From positions 29,982 through 93,981 of the forward strand of contig CAYYCX010000006.1 in assembly GCA_964470455.1 (NCBI GenBank): a DNA stretch of 64,000 nucleotides, given 5' to 3'. A program made the position numbers and the translations under genes. A model generated the notes under the pieces. That model ran no database searches. It was not told the DNA's origin and was given only the letters and a program-made list of their open reading frames with translations. Shown one piece after another: positions 33,687 through 42,485 of the stretch. This DNA is from JAWXBM01 sp964470455. Lineage in GTDB: Bacteria; Pseudomonadota; Gammaproteobacteria; Xanthomonadales; SZUA-36. The number at the start of each line of letters is the position of its first letter. Position 1 is the stretch's first letter.

Positions 33687-34739
33687 TCATTCGCCAGGAT
33701 CATCGACGGCAAGCGCAAAATAGTCATAGGCCGTGCGCGCCATCTCGGCGATGACTCGCTCATGGTCGCTGCCGTTGCCCACAGCGTTCTTGATGTAGAC
33801 CGTCATGACCAGGTGACCTTTGCCATTCGGCAGGCTGATGACCCCGGTGTCGTTGAAGGTTCCCGCGATCGTACCGGTCTTGTGGGCCACCGGCGTTCCG
33901 GCGGGCAGCAGGCCCTTGATACGTGCGCTGCCCGTGTTGCAGCGCAACATGATGTCCTGCAGAACCTGTGTGCTGGCGGCGGACAGCAACTCGCCCTTCC
34001 ACAGCCGCACCAGCAGCGCATTCATGGCCTGGGGCGTGGCCTGGTCCTGCGGGTCCTGTTCAAACGCCAGGTATTGCGGACTGCCGCCACCCAGGCTGAA
34101 AGACTCGATTCCCGGCGTTCCGCGCGCCGCCATGTACTGATCATATGCGGATACGCCGGGTTCCGGTTCCGGCAAGCCGGCGTACTGTCGCAGCAACTGG
34201 GCGGTGGAGCGGTCGACGCGCATGTCTTCGATGCCGATGCGGCGCAACCAGGCGGTTACCGCGGCCGCGCCGCCGATGGTTTCGAGGAAAACGTCCGTGG
34301 CCGTGTTGTCACTCTCGGTCAGCATCAGGTACATCAGGTTCTGCAGCGAGAGCTCAACACCCGAATACGGCAGGTAGGTGGTGAGCGCCGAGGAAACCAC
34401 GCGCTGGCGATCCTCCACCGGCACCATCTGGTCCAGCGCCAGCTTGCCGGAATCGACCAGGCTCAGGCCGTAAGCAGCCATGGCCACCTTGTAGGTACTG
34501 GCCATCGGAAACGACACTTCGCTGTTAAGGGAAACGGTGAGGCCGGATTCCAGGTGGGTGGCCACCACGCCAACCACATTCTGCTGCTGCGCGCTGAAAT
34601 GCTCAAAGCGGGCCTCGAGCTGCTGCCCGGCGTCAGCACCCGCGGCCCAGGCGTGGCTCGAACAGACCAGGATCGCTGCCTGCAGAATTCGCGCGGAGAG
34701 TCGTTGAACAGTCGAGGGTAAAGCGCCGCTCTGGATCAA
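33687..34739 (-). CDS. Class A beta-lactamase-like serine hydrolase lacking Glu166
   Basis: 350 residues from a TTG at 34739, preceded by AGGTGA; a signal peptide ends about AWAAG. Conserved: STYK (Ser 81, Lys 84), SDN (143-145) and KTG (287-289). In class A enzymes the omega loop reads R-x-x-x-E166-P-x-L-N170; here the aligned stretch is MRVDRSTAQLL, so Glu is Thr and Asn is Leu. There is also a long omega-loop insertion before the next conserved segment. Acylation should work but deacylation by the normal route should not, so it may be a penicillin-binding or esterase/amidase relative. Located between TonB and sugar genes. Confidence 0.8.
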   Translation of the reverse strand: MIQSGALPSTVQRLSARILQAAILVCSSHAWAAGADAGQQLEARFEHFSAQQQNVVGVVATHLESGLTVSLNSEVSFPMASTYKVAMAAYGLSLVDSGKLALDQMVPVEDRQRVVSSALTTYLPYSGVELSLQNLMYLMLTESDNTATDVFLETIGGAAAVTAWLRRIGIEDMRVDRSTAQLLRQYAGLPEPEPGVSAYDQYMAARGTPGIESFSLGGGSPQYLAFEQDPQDQATPQAMNALLVRLWKGELLSAASTQVLQDIMLRCNTGSARIKGLLPAGTPVAHKTGTIAGTFNDTGVISLPNGKGHLVMTVYIKNAVGNGSDHERVIAEMARTAYDYFALAVDDPGE

Positions 34740-34796
34740 TGAAATCACCTGAATCACCTGTGTAGCTGGAACAAAAGGCTCACAGCCGCCGGAACA

Positions 34797-34851
34797 GGAA
34801 AGCGGCCGCGCCAAAACAAACCCCAAAACATACTCTGGCCGGCCGCTTTCC
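34797..34851. terminator. 12-bp perfect inverted repeat downstream of TonB receptor gene
   Basis: GGAAAGCGGCCG (34797-34808) and CGGCCGCTTTCC (34840-34851) with a loop rich in T on the minus strand (GTTTTGGGGTTTGTTTTGG). It lies 40-94 bases past the TonB gene stop at 34891 on the minus strand. Possible terminator, with an unusually long loop. Confidence 0.45.
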
Positions 34852-34890
34852 GGGCTTCCAGGGCGCCTGGAAACCGTGAGAAACCTGGGC

Positions 34891-37134
34891 CTAGAAGTTG
34901 TAGGTCAAGGTTGCGCCAAAGGTGCCGGGGTTGATCACGCTGGCGGTCGCCCGTACAAACCCGACTGCCGGACGAGCCGTGCCACCGGAGTAGGCATACT
35001 CATCAAACAGGTTGGTGGCATACAGTGTACCGGTGAAAGACTGGCTCCTGAATCCCACATGGGCATCGACGACCACGTAGCTGTCCAGCACGAAATTGGC
35101 AATCAGCGGGTTGATGGGTTCGCCATCCGCGCCGATGCCGCCTTCATAGCCGGTATCGCGATCGCCCACGTAACGTACGCCGCCACCCAGGAAGCCATCA
35201 AGGTTGCTGTTGATGGTGAAGTCGTAGTTGGCCAGTACGGACGCGGTCCAATCCGGCACGCCCGGCAGGTTTTCGCCCGCCACGGCGCCGAATGCGGAAG
35301 TTTCATCATCATCCAGCGTGCTGTGCGCGTACGTGTAGCTGGTGACGACAGTGAAGTCCTCAGCCGGAACGAAAGTCAGCGTGCCTTCGAGGCCGTAGGA
35401 AGTCACATCGCTGTTGGCATTGCCGCCGGTCATGGCGCCATTCACGTAAATCCGCGCCTGCAGGTCTTTCCAGTTGATGTACCAGGCGGCCAGGTCATAG
35501 GAGAATTTGCGATCCGCGCTGCTGCCCTTGACGCCCAGCTCATAGCTCCACAGCGTATCGGTTTCCACGATCAGCGGCGCCACGTTGTTGCCGTTCACAT
35601 CCCGCAAAGGCAGGTTGGCGTTCTCGGGCCGGTAACCGCTGGCGATCCGCGCATACCAGGACACATTTTCCGAAGGCCGGTAGCGGGCCGCGAACGAGTA
35701 GGTATCGATGTTGTTGCTGCTGCTGACCGGAGGCGTGTCGGTAATCAGGATTTCCGGACCGTCATCCACCGCCACCGTGGTTTCCACATGCGCCAGGCGC
35801 GCGCCTACGGTAACGTCGAAATCAGGACGGAAGTAGTAAGTCAGGCTGCCGAAACCGGCGAGTTCCTCCAGCGTGGAGGGAATATCCACGTCCAGCAGCA
35901 CAAAGTTGGCCGGCAAGCCTTCCAGGCGCTGCAGATTGCTGCTTTCTTCATCCGAATAAATACCACCGATGGTCCATTCCAGGTTTTCGTTGGCGTTGGA
36001 TACCAGCCGCACTTCCTGCACGAATTTGTCGGTGGTGATGGCGCCGGTGAACGGTGCTTCGGTGGTCGGCTGGCCGGAGAACAGGGTCAGCAGCGCTCCG
36101 AAATCGGTCACCAGGTCGGTTGTCGAGGCATTCTCGGAAGACTGGAAGCTGGTGGAAGAGACCAGCGATGAGTTCTGGAAATCATAGTTCAGCGTCAGGC
36201 CGTAGAGGTCGAAATCGTTGTTATCTTCCGAATGGGAAGTGTCGGTGTCATACGGACCGTAGGCCAGTTCAAACGGAGGACCATCCAGTGTCACGATATT
36301 CGAGCCGTTCCATTCGGTGCGGCTGGACATGAACAGCAGGTTGCCGGAGAACACATCGGTGAAATTGGCCGAGACCTTGGCCGAGATGCCCCAGGAGGTA
36401 TAGCCGTTCACGTTTTCCTTGGCGCCGGAAACCGCCTGCGGAATGCGGTCGATGAAACCGCCCACGTCCTCATAAATGCCGGAGATGCTGAAGCCCACTT
36501 TTTCGCTGACGATAGGGCTGCTGATCTTGGCGCCGTATTTCTGGTTGAATTCGCCATGCTGGGTCCAGGACCAGTCGCTCTTCAGCGTACCGCCGAACTC
36601 GTCCAGTGACGGGTCCCTGGTGATGTAGCGCAGGATACCGCCCATGGAGGAGGAACCGTACAGCGTGCCCTGCGGGCCCTTGATCACTTCGATGCGCTCC
36701 AGATCCATCTGCACCAGATCGCGGCCCAGGGTTGCGCCGGCGGCGTTGTTGTTGGTGGAGCCGATGGGAATGTCATCCACGTAAATGCCCACGCTGGGCG
36801 CCGCTGTGAAGTTGGAAACGCCACGCATCGTGATCTGGTTGGCGGTTGGAGTAGAGCCACCGGAGTAATAAACACCCGGCGTGTAGTTGATCACATCTTC
36901 CAGGGTGGTCAGGCCACCAACGGTGAAATCCTCCGGCTGCCAGGCCGTTACCGAAAGGCCGGTGTCCTGCAGCGAAACCGAGCGGCGGGATGCGGTAACC
37001 AGTACTTCTTCCAGTGCATTGGCGTTCTCCGCGGCATTTTCGGCCTCCTGTGCGGATATACTCTGGGCAGGGATACTGGCCAGCGCTGCCGTCATGGCAA
37101 CGATCAGGGCTTTTCTGTTGACTGGTTTGCTCAC
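34891..37134 (-). CDS. TonB-dependent outer-membrane receptor
   Basis: 747 residues. Signal peptide (about 1-29). Plug domain: EEVLVTASRRSVSLQDTGLSVTA, then TLEDVINYTPGVYYSGG. A barrel follows with the C-terminal aromatic end FGATLTYNF. The style (VLVTASRRSVSLQ) resembles receptors for carbohydrates or other large organic molecules in proteobacteria rather than iron. Substrate inferred from the divergent M81/TRAP operon. The operator upstream suggests the XRE-cupin regulator controls it. Confidence 0.9.
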   Translation of the reverse strand: MSKPVNRKALIVAMTAALASIPAQSISAQEAENAAENANALEEVLVTASRRSVSLQDTGLSVTAWQPEDFTVGGLTTLEDVINYTPGVYYSGGSTPTANQITMRGVSNFTAAPSVGIYVDDIPIGSTNNNAAGATLGRDLVQMDLERIEVIKGPQGTLYGSSSMGGILRYITRDPSLDEFGGTLKSDWSWTQHGEFNQKYGAKISSPIVSEKVGFSISGIYEDVGGFIDRIPQAVSGAKENVNGYTSWGISAKVSANFTDVFSGNLLFMSSRTEWNGSNIVTLDGPPFELAYGPYDTDTSHSEDNNDFDLYGLTLNYDFQNSSLVSSTSFQSSENASTTDLVTDFGALLTLFSGQPTTEAPFTGAITTDKFVQEVRLVSNANENLEWTIGGIYSDEESSNLQRLEGLPANFVLLDVDIPSTLEELAGFGSLTYYFRPDFDVTVGARLAHVETTVAVDDGPEILITDTPPVSSSNNIDTYSFAARYRPSENVSWYARIASGYRPENANLPLRDVNGNNVAPLIVETDTLWSYELGVKGSSADRKFSYDLAAWYINWKDLQARIYVNGAMTGGNANSDVTSYGLEGTLTFVPAEDFTVVTSYTYAHSTLDDDETSAFGAVAGENLPGVPDWTASVLANYDFTINSNLDGFLGGGVRYVGDRDTGYEGGIGADGEPINPLIANFVLDSYVVVDAHVGFRSQSFTGTLYATNLFDEYAYSGGTARPAVGFVRATASVINPGTFGATLTYNF

Positions 37135-37182
37135 AAGGTGTCTCCTTTGCGGTGCGCCACGGGTGATGTGAATTGTAATTTT

Positions 37183-37209
37183 CTAATGTGAAATTAATTT
37201 TCATATTAG
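37183..37209. promoter_or_regulatory. 27-bp imperfect palindrome between TonB and XRE-cupin genes
   Basis: CTAATGTGAAATT-A-ATTTTCATATTAG; 11 of 13 base pairs match about the centre at 37196. It shares the core TTTTCATAT with 38137-38152. Placed 49-75 bases before the TonB start and about 130 before the regulator start. Confidence 0.62.
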
Positions 37210-37335
37210 CAATTAGTTGATCTAGAATGCAACACAAATGCAAAGTGTGTTTCACTGATGAAATATTTTCGATACTTGATCTGAAACGCCGATTCCTCCA
37301 GAACGGAAAACACCAGGAACAAGCGAGCAGCACCC

Positions 37336-38001
37336 ATGAGCAGCGACAAGAACCAGGCAGCCAAATCCAATCCGCATCAGGCCAACCCGAATCAGGCCAA
37401 CGCGCTTCAGGGTGATCACAACGCCGTCGGCGCCGGCATCAAGCGCTACCGGTTGCGGCGCAAGTGGTCGTTGAAGGAGTTGAGCGAACACAGCGGCATC
37501 CCGATTTCCACGCTTTCAAAGGTGGAAAACGGCCAGATGTCATTGCGGCTGGAAAAATTGATGGCGGTGTGCCAGGCGCTCGACATCGATGTGATGCAAC
37601 TGGTGTCGCCGGAGGAAAGCGAGGCGCCGCTGAAACTGGTCACCGGCCGGCGCAGCATTACGCGCAAGAAGCACGCCATTGTCATCAAGGGCGAGCATTC
37701 CAGCTACGAGCACCATGCCAACGAGCTGTCCAGCCGCCTGATGTCACCGGCCATCATCGAGATCTACCCGGGCCGTACCCCGGAAATGATCAAGCACCAG
37801 GGCGAGGAATTCATCTATGTGCTGGAGGGCCGCGTCGAAGCCATCACTGAATTCTACGAGCCCACCATCCTGGAGGTTGGCGACAGCATCTACATCGACT
37901 CCACCATGGCGCACAACGTGCGCGCGCTCGACGGCAAACCGGCTCGCGTGCTGAACATTTCCACCGCCACCAAGGAAATCAACGGCCAGACCCGAACCTG
38001 A
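37336..38001 (+). CDS. XRE-family regulator with C-terminal cupin
   Basis: 221 residues. Helix-turn-helix at about 35-80 (RRKWSLKELSEHSGIPISTLSKVENGQMSLRL) and a cupin at about 145-215 (PEMIKHQGEEFIYVLEGRVEAI and DSIYIDSTMAHNVRA). PuuR-like proteins of this kind bind small-molecule effectors in the cupin. The N-terminal NPHQANPNQANALQGD region is low-complexity and repeated. It sits between the TonB receptor and the M81 operon, both bearing palindromes with the same core, so it is a candidate local regulator. Confidence 0.9.
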   Translation: MSSDKNQAAKSNPHQANPNQANALQGDHNAVGAGIKRYRLRRKWSLKELSEHSGIPISTLSKVENGQMSLRLEKLMAVCQALDIDVMQLVSPEESEAPLKLVTGRRSITRKKHAIVIKGEHSSYEHHANELSSRLMSPAIIEIYPGRTPEMIKHQGEEFIYVLEGRVEAITEFYEPTILEVGDSIYIDSTMAHNVRALDGKPARVLNISTATKEINGQTRT

Positions 38002-38136
38002 ACGGCTTCGGTGAGGAGCCTGTCCGACCGGCCGCCGCCAAGCCCGACCGCCGGCTGCGCCACGTCGGAATGCCCATTCCCTGCAGGCCATTTCCCTGCC
38101 GATGCGGGTGCTTGCCGGGGACAAGTTTCAAGCATT

Positions 38137-38152
38137 TTTTCATATATGAAAA
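38137..38152. promoter_or_regulatory. 16-bp perfect palindrome upstream of the M81 gene
   Basis: TTTTCATATATGAAAA, ending 28 bases before the M81 gene start at 38181. The core is shared with the palindrome at 37183-37209. An AT-rich CTATTATGATATG follows, possibly a -10 region, so the site would overlap or sit beside the promoter. Confidence 0.65.
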
Positions 38153-38180
38153 TAGTTTCTATTATGATATGTTTCGCGCC

Positions 38181-39662
38181 ATGAAGATTTTTTCCGCCTA
38201 TTTTGCCCACGAGACCAATTCCTTTTCGCCGATCGCCACCGGACTCGGCAGTTTTGAGGAGCTTGGCCTGCATCGGCTGGCCGACGGCGAAACCTCGGAT
38301 CGTGGCACGCTGAAAGGCGCCAGCCATTTTTTTGAAGAAGCCAAACAACGGGGTGATGAAATCCACGTGGGGTTGTGCGCCCACGCGCAGCCCAGTCGGC
38401 CCTGTGACCGCCACACCTACGAAACCCTGCGCGGCTGGTTGCTGGATGACCTTCAGGCCGTAAATGACGGCCTGGACCTGGTGCTGATCTTCATGCACGG
38501 CTCGATGATGGCGGAGGGCTGTGAGGACTGCGAAGGCGATATCCTGCAGCGGATCCGGGCCATGGTCGGCCCGGACGTGCCGGTAGGCGTGCTGCTGGAC
38601 CTGCATTGCAACATCACCGAACAAATGCTGGACCACGCCACCGTGATCCTGGCCTGCAAGGAATACCCGCACACCGATTTCAGGCAGCGGGCGCTGGAGC
38701 TTTACGATATCTGCGCCCGCACCCGCAAAGGTGAGGTCACTCCGGTGACGGGATTTGTCCGCGTGCCCATGCTGGGCCTGTTCCAGACAGCCAAACCGCC
38801 CATGCGCCCCTTCATTGATTCGATCGTAGCCAGGGAAGGCGCGCCAGGCGTGCTGTCGATTACGCTGGGCCATGGCTTTCCGTGGTCGGATTTTTCCGGC
38901 GCAAGCGCCAGTGTGCTGGTGGTGACCGATGGCCAGCAGCCACTGGCCGATTCCATGGCCCATGAGATTGCCGGGCAGTTCTTCGCCCTGCGCGAGTCGG
39001 GGCAGTCCACCCTGCTGGGCATAGACCAGGCATTGGACCAGGCGCTGGCGGAGCCCGAAGGTACGGTGGTGATTGCCGACATGGCGGACAACCCCGGCGG
39101 CGGCGCAGCCTCCGATTCAACGTTCATATTGCAGCGCATGCTGGAGCGCGGCATCAGCAATGCCGCCATCGCTTACCTGTGGGACCCGGAAGCTGTTGAG
39201 CAAGCGTTCGCGGCCGGTGAAGGGCGAACGATGAGACTGACCGTTGGCGGCAAATTCGGCCCGGGTTCCGGCGAACCCGTCACCATCGACGCCACCATCC
39301 TGCACCTGAGCTCCGACGCCAACCAGGCGCACATCGCCGACGGCACGCTGACACACCTGGGGCGCACCGCGCTGATATCGGCGCGAGGTATCGAGATCGC
39401 CCTGAACGACATCCGCCAACAACCCTTCACGCCCTCAGGGTTGTTCGAATGCGGGCTGGATCCGTGGAGCAAGAAGATCCTCGTGCTCAAGTCGACGCAC
39501 CATTTTTATGCCGGCTTTCACCAGCGGGCCGCAAGTATTCTCTATTGTGACGCGCCCGGAACGCTGAACAGCGACATATCCAGGTTGCCTTACCGCCACG
39601 TCCGGCGACCGATTTGGCCACTGGACCCGATCAACCCGCAACAACTGACCGTCGCTTCGTGA
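38181..39662 (+). CDS. M81-family metallopeptidase (MlrC-like)
   Basis: 493 residues from the ATG at 38181 (an ATG at 38169 is an alternative; upstream codons are not conserved). Starts MKIFSAYFAHETNSFSP, with VGVLLDLHCNITEQM (Asp and His Zn-ligand pattern) and IADMADNPGGGAASDST. MlrC (microcystinase C) of sphingomonads hydrolyses linearised microcystins; other members have unknown substrates. It heads an eight-gene run with a TRAP transporter. Substrate cannot be deduced. Confidence 0.88.
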   Translation: MKIFSAYFAHETNSFSPIATGLGSFEELGLHRLADGETSDRGTLKGASHFFEEAKQRGDEIHVGLCAHAQPSRPCDRHTYETLRGWLLDDLQAVNDGLDLVLIFMHGSMMAEGCEDCEGDILQRIRAMVGPDVPVGVLLDLHCNITEQMLDHATVILACKEYPHTDFRQRALELYDICARTRKGEVTPVTGFVRVPMLGLFQTAKPPMRPFIDSIVAREGAPGVLSITLGHGFPWSDFSGASASVLVVTDGQQPLADSMAHEIAGQFFALRESGQSTLLGIDQALDQALAEPEGTVVIADMADNPGGGAASDSTFILQRMLERGISNAAIAYLWDPEAVEQAFAAGEGRTMRLTVGGKFGPGSGEPVTIDATILHLSSDANQAHIADGTLTHLGRTALISARGIEIALNDIRQQPFTPSGLFECGLDPWSKKILVLKSTHHFYAGFHQRAASILYCDAPGTLNSDISRLPYRHVRRPIWPLDPINPQQLTVAS

Positions 39663-39679
39663 GCCCCGGATAAGCACGC

Positions 39680-40963
39680 ATGAAAGTGCTGTTCATCACT
39701 GTCCTGGTTATCGCATTGGCCGGCTCCGGCGTGGCGCTGGCGTATGCGCTCGGGGCCAGCACCGTGATCGCGTTCCTGGTCACCGACAGCCTGCCGTTCC
39801 TGCTGGCCGCGCCGCAGCGGATTTTCTCCACGCTGGATGTGTTTGCCATCATGGCCATGCCGCTGTTCATCCTGGCCGGCGAGCTGATGAACCGTGCCGG
39901 CGTGACCCGCTCGCTGATCGACCTGTCGCTGCTGCTGCTCGGGCGATTCCGCGGCGGCCTCGGACATGTGAACATCATGACCTCGGTATTTTTCGCCGGT
40001 ATCAGCGGTTCAGCCTCGGCGGATATCGCAGCGCTTTCGAACACCTTCGTGCCTCAGATGGAGAAACGCGGCTACAGCCGTGAGTATGCCGGCGCCATTA
40101 CCGCGGCGGCCTCGGTTATCGGCCCGATCATTCCGCCCTCCATCATCATGATCCTGTACGGCGCGATCATGTCCACCGATGTGGCGGCGCTGTTTGCCGC
40201 CGGCCTGGTGCCGGGGCTGCTCATTGCACTGGCGCTGTTCATCACCAATGGCATCATCGCCCGGCGTGAAGGCCATCCGGGTGGCACCAAAGACGACATA
40301 CCACCATTGTGGCCAACGCTGCGCCGTGGTGCATCCGCCATCCTGTTGCCGCTGATCATCCTGGGTGGCATCGTGTTTGGCATCATGACGCCCATCGAAG
40401 CCGGCGCGCTGGCCTGTATCACTGCCGCCATCATTGGCTGGTCCAACGGTGAGCTGGACTGGGCATCAGCCAGCGAGGCGATGGAGCGCACGGCTATCCT
40501 GACCGGCTCCATTTTCATGATCATCGCCGCCGCCAGCCTGATGAGCTACCTGGTGGTGCTGCACCAGGTGCCCGACATGCTGGCCGAGCTGGTCAGCCGC
40601 ATCCATCTGGACGGCATCAAATTCATCCTGCTGATCATGCTCACTTTCCTGATTCTCGGGATGGGTTTTGATTTCATGCTCGGGATTACCGTGGTAGCGC
40701 CTTTGCTGGTGCCGATAGCCGTGAGCCAGGGCGCCGATCCGGTGGCGCTGGGCGTGATGATTTGCATCAACATGACCATTGGCCTCATCACGCCACCCCT
40801 GGGCGGGGCCATCCTGCTGGTCGCCACCATCACCGGCCAGGGCTACTGGTCATTGTGCAAACGCACCCTGCCGTTCGTGGTGGCGGAACTGCTGGTACTG
40901 ATGCTGATCGTGTTCTTCCCTGAAATCGCGCTGGCCCTGCCGCGCATGCTGGGGCTGTTGTGA
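39680..40963 (+). CDS. dctM: TRAP transporter large permease (DctM)
   Basis: 427 residues, about 12 hydrophobic segments. DctM motifs: MPLFILAGELMNRAGVTRSLIDL, then GLGHVNIMTSVFFAGISGSASAD, then IIPPSIIMILYG. The large membrane subunit of a TRAP uptake system driven by the sodium gradient. It starts 17 bases after the M81 gene and its stop overlaps the next gene (GTGA). Order M-P-Q. Confidence 0.92.
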   Translation: MKVLFITVLVIALAGSGVALAYALGASTVIAFLVTDSLPFLLAAPQRIFSTLDVFAIMAMPLFILAGELMNRAGVTRSLIDLSLLLLGRFRGGLGHVNIMTSVFFAGISGSASADIAALSNTFVPQMEKRGYSREYAGAITAAASVIGPIIPPSIIMILYGAIMSTDVAALFAAGLVPGLLIALALFITNGIIARREGHPGGTKDDIPPLWPTLRRGASAILLPLIILGGIVFGIMTPIEAGALACITAAIIGWSNGELDWASASEAMERTAILTGSIFMIIAAASLMSYLVVLHQVPDMLAELVSRIHLDGIKFILLIMLTFLILGMGFDFMLGITVVAPLLVPIAVSQGADPVALGVMICINMTIGLITPPLGGAILLVATITGQGYWSLCKRTLPFVVAELLVLMLIVFFPEIALALPRMLGLL

Positions 40964-41970
40964 AACGCCGCGCTCTCATCCAGGGCATGGGCGCAGCCGC
41001 CCTGGCCGGCTGCCTGGGGTCCGCCCGGGCCGACGTCTACAGCGATGTGAAAATCGGTATGTCCACGCCGGCCAACTTCCAGGACAACGGTGTGTTCGTG
41101 TGGGTCAAGACCTGCGCCGACCTGCTGGAACAGAACGGATTTGGCGTGCGCATCTACCCCAACAGCACCATCGGCGGTGAACACGAACGCATTTCGCAGA
41201 TGCAGCTGGGCCTGCTGGACATCAACGCCACCGGCGGCGATGAAGTCGCGCGCTGGTCGCCCATGGCCGCCGCGGGCGCCCGGCCGTTCCTGGTGAACTC
41301 CTACGATCACATGAGCCGGCTGATTGCCGACACGCCCTACGTCGAAGCCATTTCCCGGGACCTGCGCCCACACGGCCTGGAACTGGTGGACCTCGCCTAC
41401 ACCGCATCCATGGTCGGCCTGTTCACCCGCGGCACGCCGGTACATCATCTGTCCGACCTGCAGAAATTGCGGCTGCGGGTGTTGAGTGAAGCCGATTTCA
41501 GCCTGCTGCGCGCCTGGCAGGTGCGTGGCGTGAAAGTCGCCTGGGAAGAAGTCGCGCAGGCCTTGCAGACCGGCATCGTCGATGCCTACCTGAATCCACC
41601 CAATGTGGCCACCATGTTCGGCCACGGCACCGTGCTGGATTACTTCAGCGACCTGCGCATGGGCCCGGCCAGCCGCCTGCTGGTGGCCTCCACCCACTGG
41701 CTGGATTCCCTGACTTCGGCGCAACGCGAGCAGGTGCAGGGTTTCTTCCTGCAAGCCCGCGCCGCCAACCGCGCCTGGGCGCGTGACCGCGAAGCTCTGG
41801 ACCGGCGACGATTGGAAAAAACCGGCATCGAGTGGATCACCCTCAGCGATGAGGCGCGGCAGGACTGGGTGGATGCCAGCATGGCGATACCGCCCAGCGC
41901 CTGGAATACACCCGAAGCCTCGGCGCAATACCTCGAGTGGGTGGAAGCCACGCGGAGGCCGGGCGAATGA
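40960..41970 (+). CDS. dctP: TRAP transporter substrate-binding protein (DctP)
   Basis: 336 residues from a GTG overlapping the dctM stop. The N-terminus (MKRRALIQGMGAAALAGCLG) has a signal with a possible lipobox Cys 18, so it may be lipid-anchored. DctP features: GGEHERISQMQLGLLDINATGGDE and DLQKLRLRVLSE (the Arg that binds a substrate carboxylate, LRLRV). Suggests an acidic ligand. Next gene overlaps by four bases (ATGA). Confidence 0.88.
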   Translation: MKRRALIQGMGAAALAGCLGSARADVYSDVKIGMSTPANFQDNGVFVWVKTCADLLEQNGFGVRIYPNSTIGGEHERISQMQLGLLDINATGGDEVARWSPMAAAGARPFLVNSYDHMSRLIADTPYVEAISRDLRPHGLELVDLAYTASMVGLFTRGTPVHHLSDLQKLRLRVLSEADFSLLRAWQVRGVKVAWEEVAQALQTGIVDAYLNPPNVATMFGHGTVLDYFSDLRMGPASRLLVASTHWLDSLTSAQREQVQGFFLQARAANRAWARDREALDRRRLEKTGIEWITLSDEARQDWVDASMAIPPSAWNTPEASAQYLEWVEATRRPGE

Positions 41971-42485
41971 CCAGGCTGCTGCGAACCCTCGGACGGATTT
42001 CCGCCCGCCTGGACCAGGCGGCAGTAATCATCGCCAAATCCGGCATCCTGTTGATGGTGGTCTGTATTTCCATCCAGATCATCGCCCGCTACGTGCTATC
42101 CGAACCGCCCGCCTGGACCGAGGAACTGGCGCGTTATGCCATGATCTGGGCCGGCCTGGCCGGTGCCACCATCGCCTGCCGGCGGCGGCTGGACCCGACG
42201 CTGGTGAACGCAAGCCTGCTCAAGCGGAAGTCACACCGGACCCTGTCGCGCTGGGTGGAAACCGTTGCCATACTGGCGTTCTGCATTCCGGTGCTGATTG
42301 CCACGCCGGCATTCATGGCCTTGCACAGCCAGCGTTTTACCGACTCCCTGCTGTTGCCCAGCCACCTGGTGGTTGCCATCATTCCGTTGTGTTTTATCAC
42401 CGTCATTTTCCACGCACTGGTGCGCCTGTTGGTCGAGCGTGCCCGGGAACGTGAAAAGGAAACTTCCGGAGCCGGATTGCCATGA
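41967..42485 (+). CDS. dctQ: TRAP transporter small permease (DctQ)
   Basis: 172 residues, four membrane segments, with ARYVLSEPPAWTEELARYAMIWAGLAGA, the conserved Trp-Thr-Glu-Glu-Leu motif of DctQ. It pairs with DctM and takes ligand from DctP. Overlaps both neighbours by 4 bases. Confidence 0.88.
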   Translation: MTRLLRTLGRISARLDQAAVIIAKSGILLMVVCISIQIIARYVLSEPPAWTEELARYAMIWAGLAGATIACRRRLDPTLVNASLLKRKSHRTLSRWVETVAILAFCIPVLIATPAFMALHSQRFTDSLLLPSHLVVAIIPLCFITVIFHALVRLLVERAREREKETSGAGLP

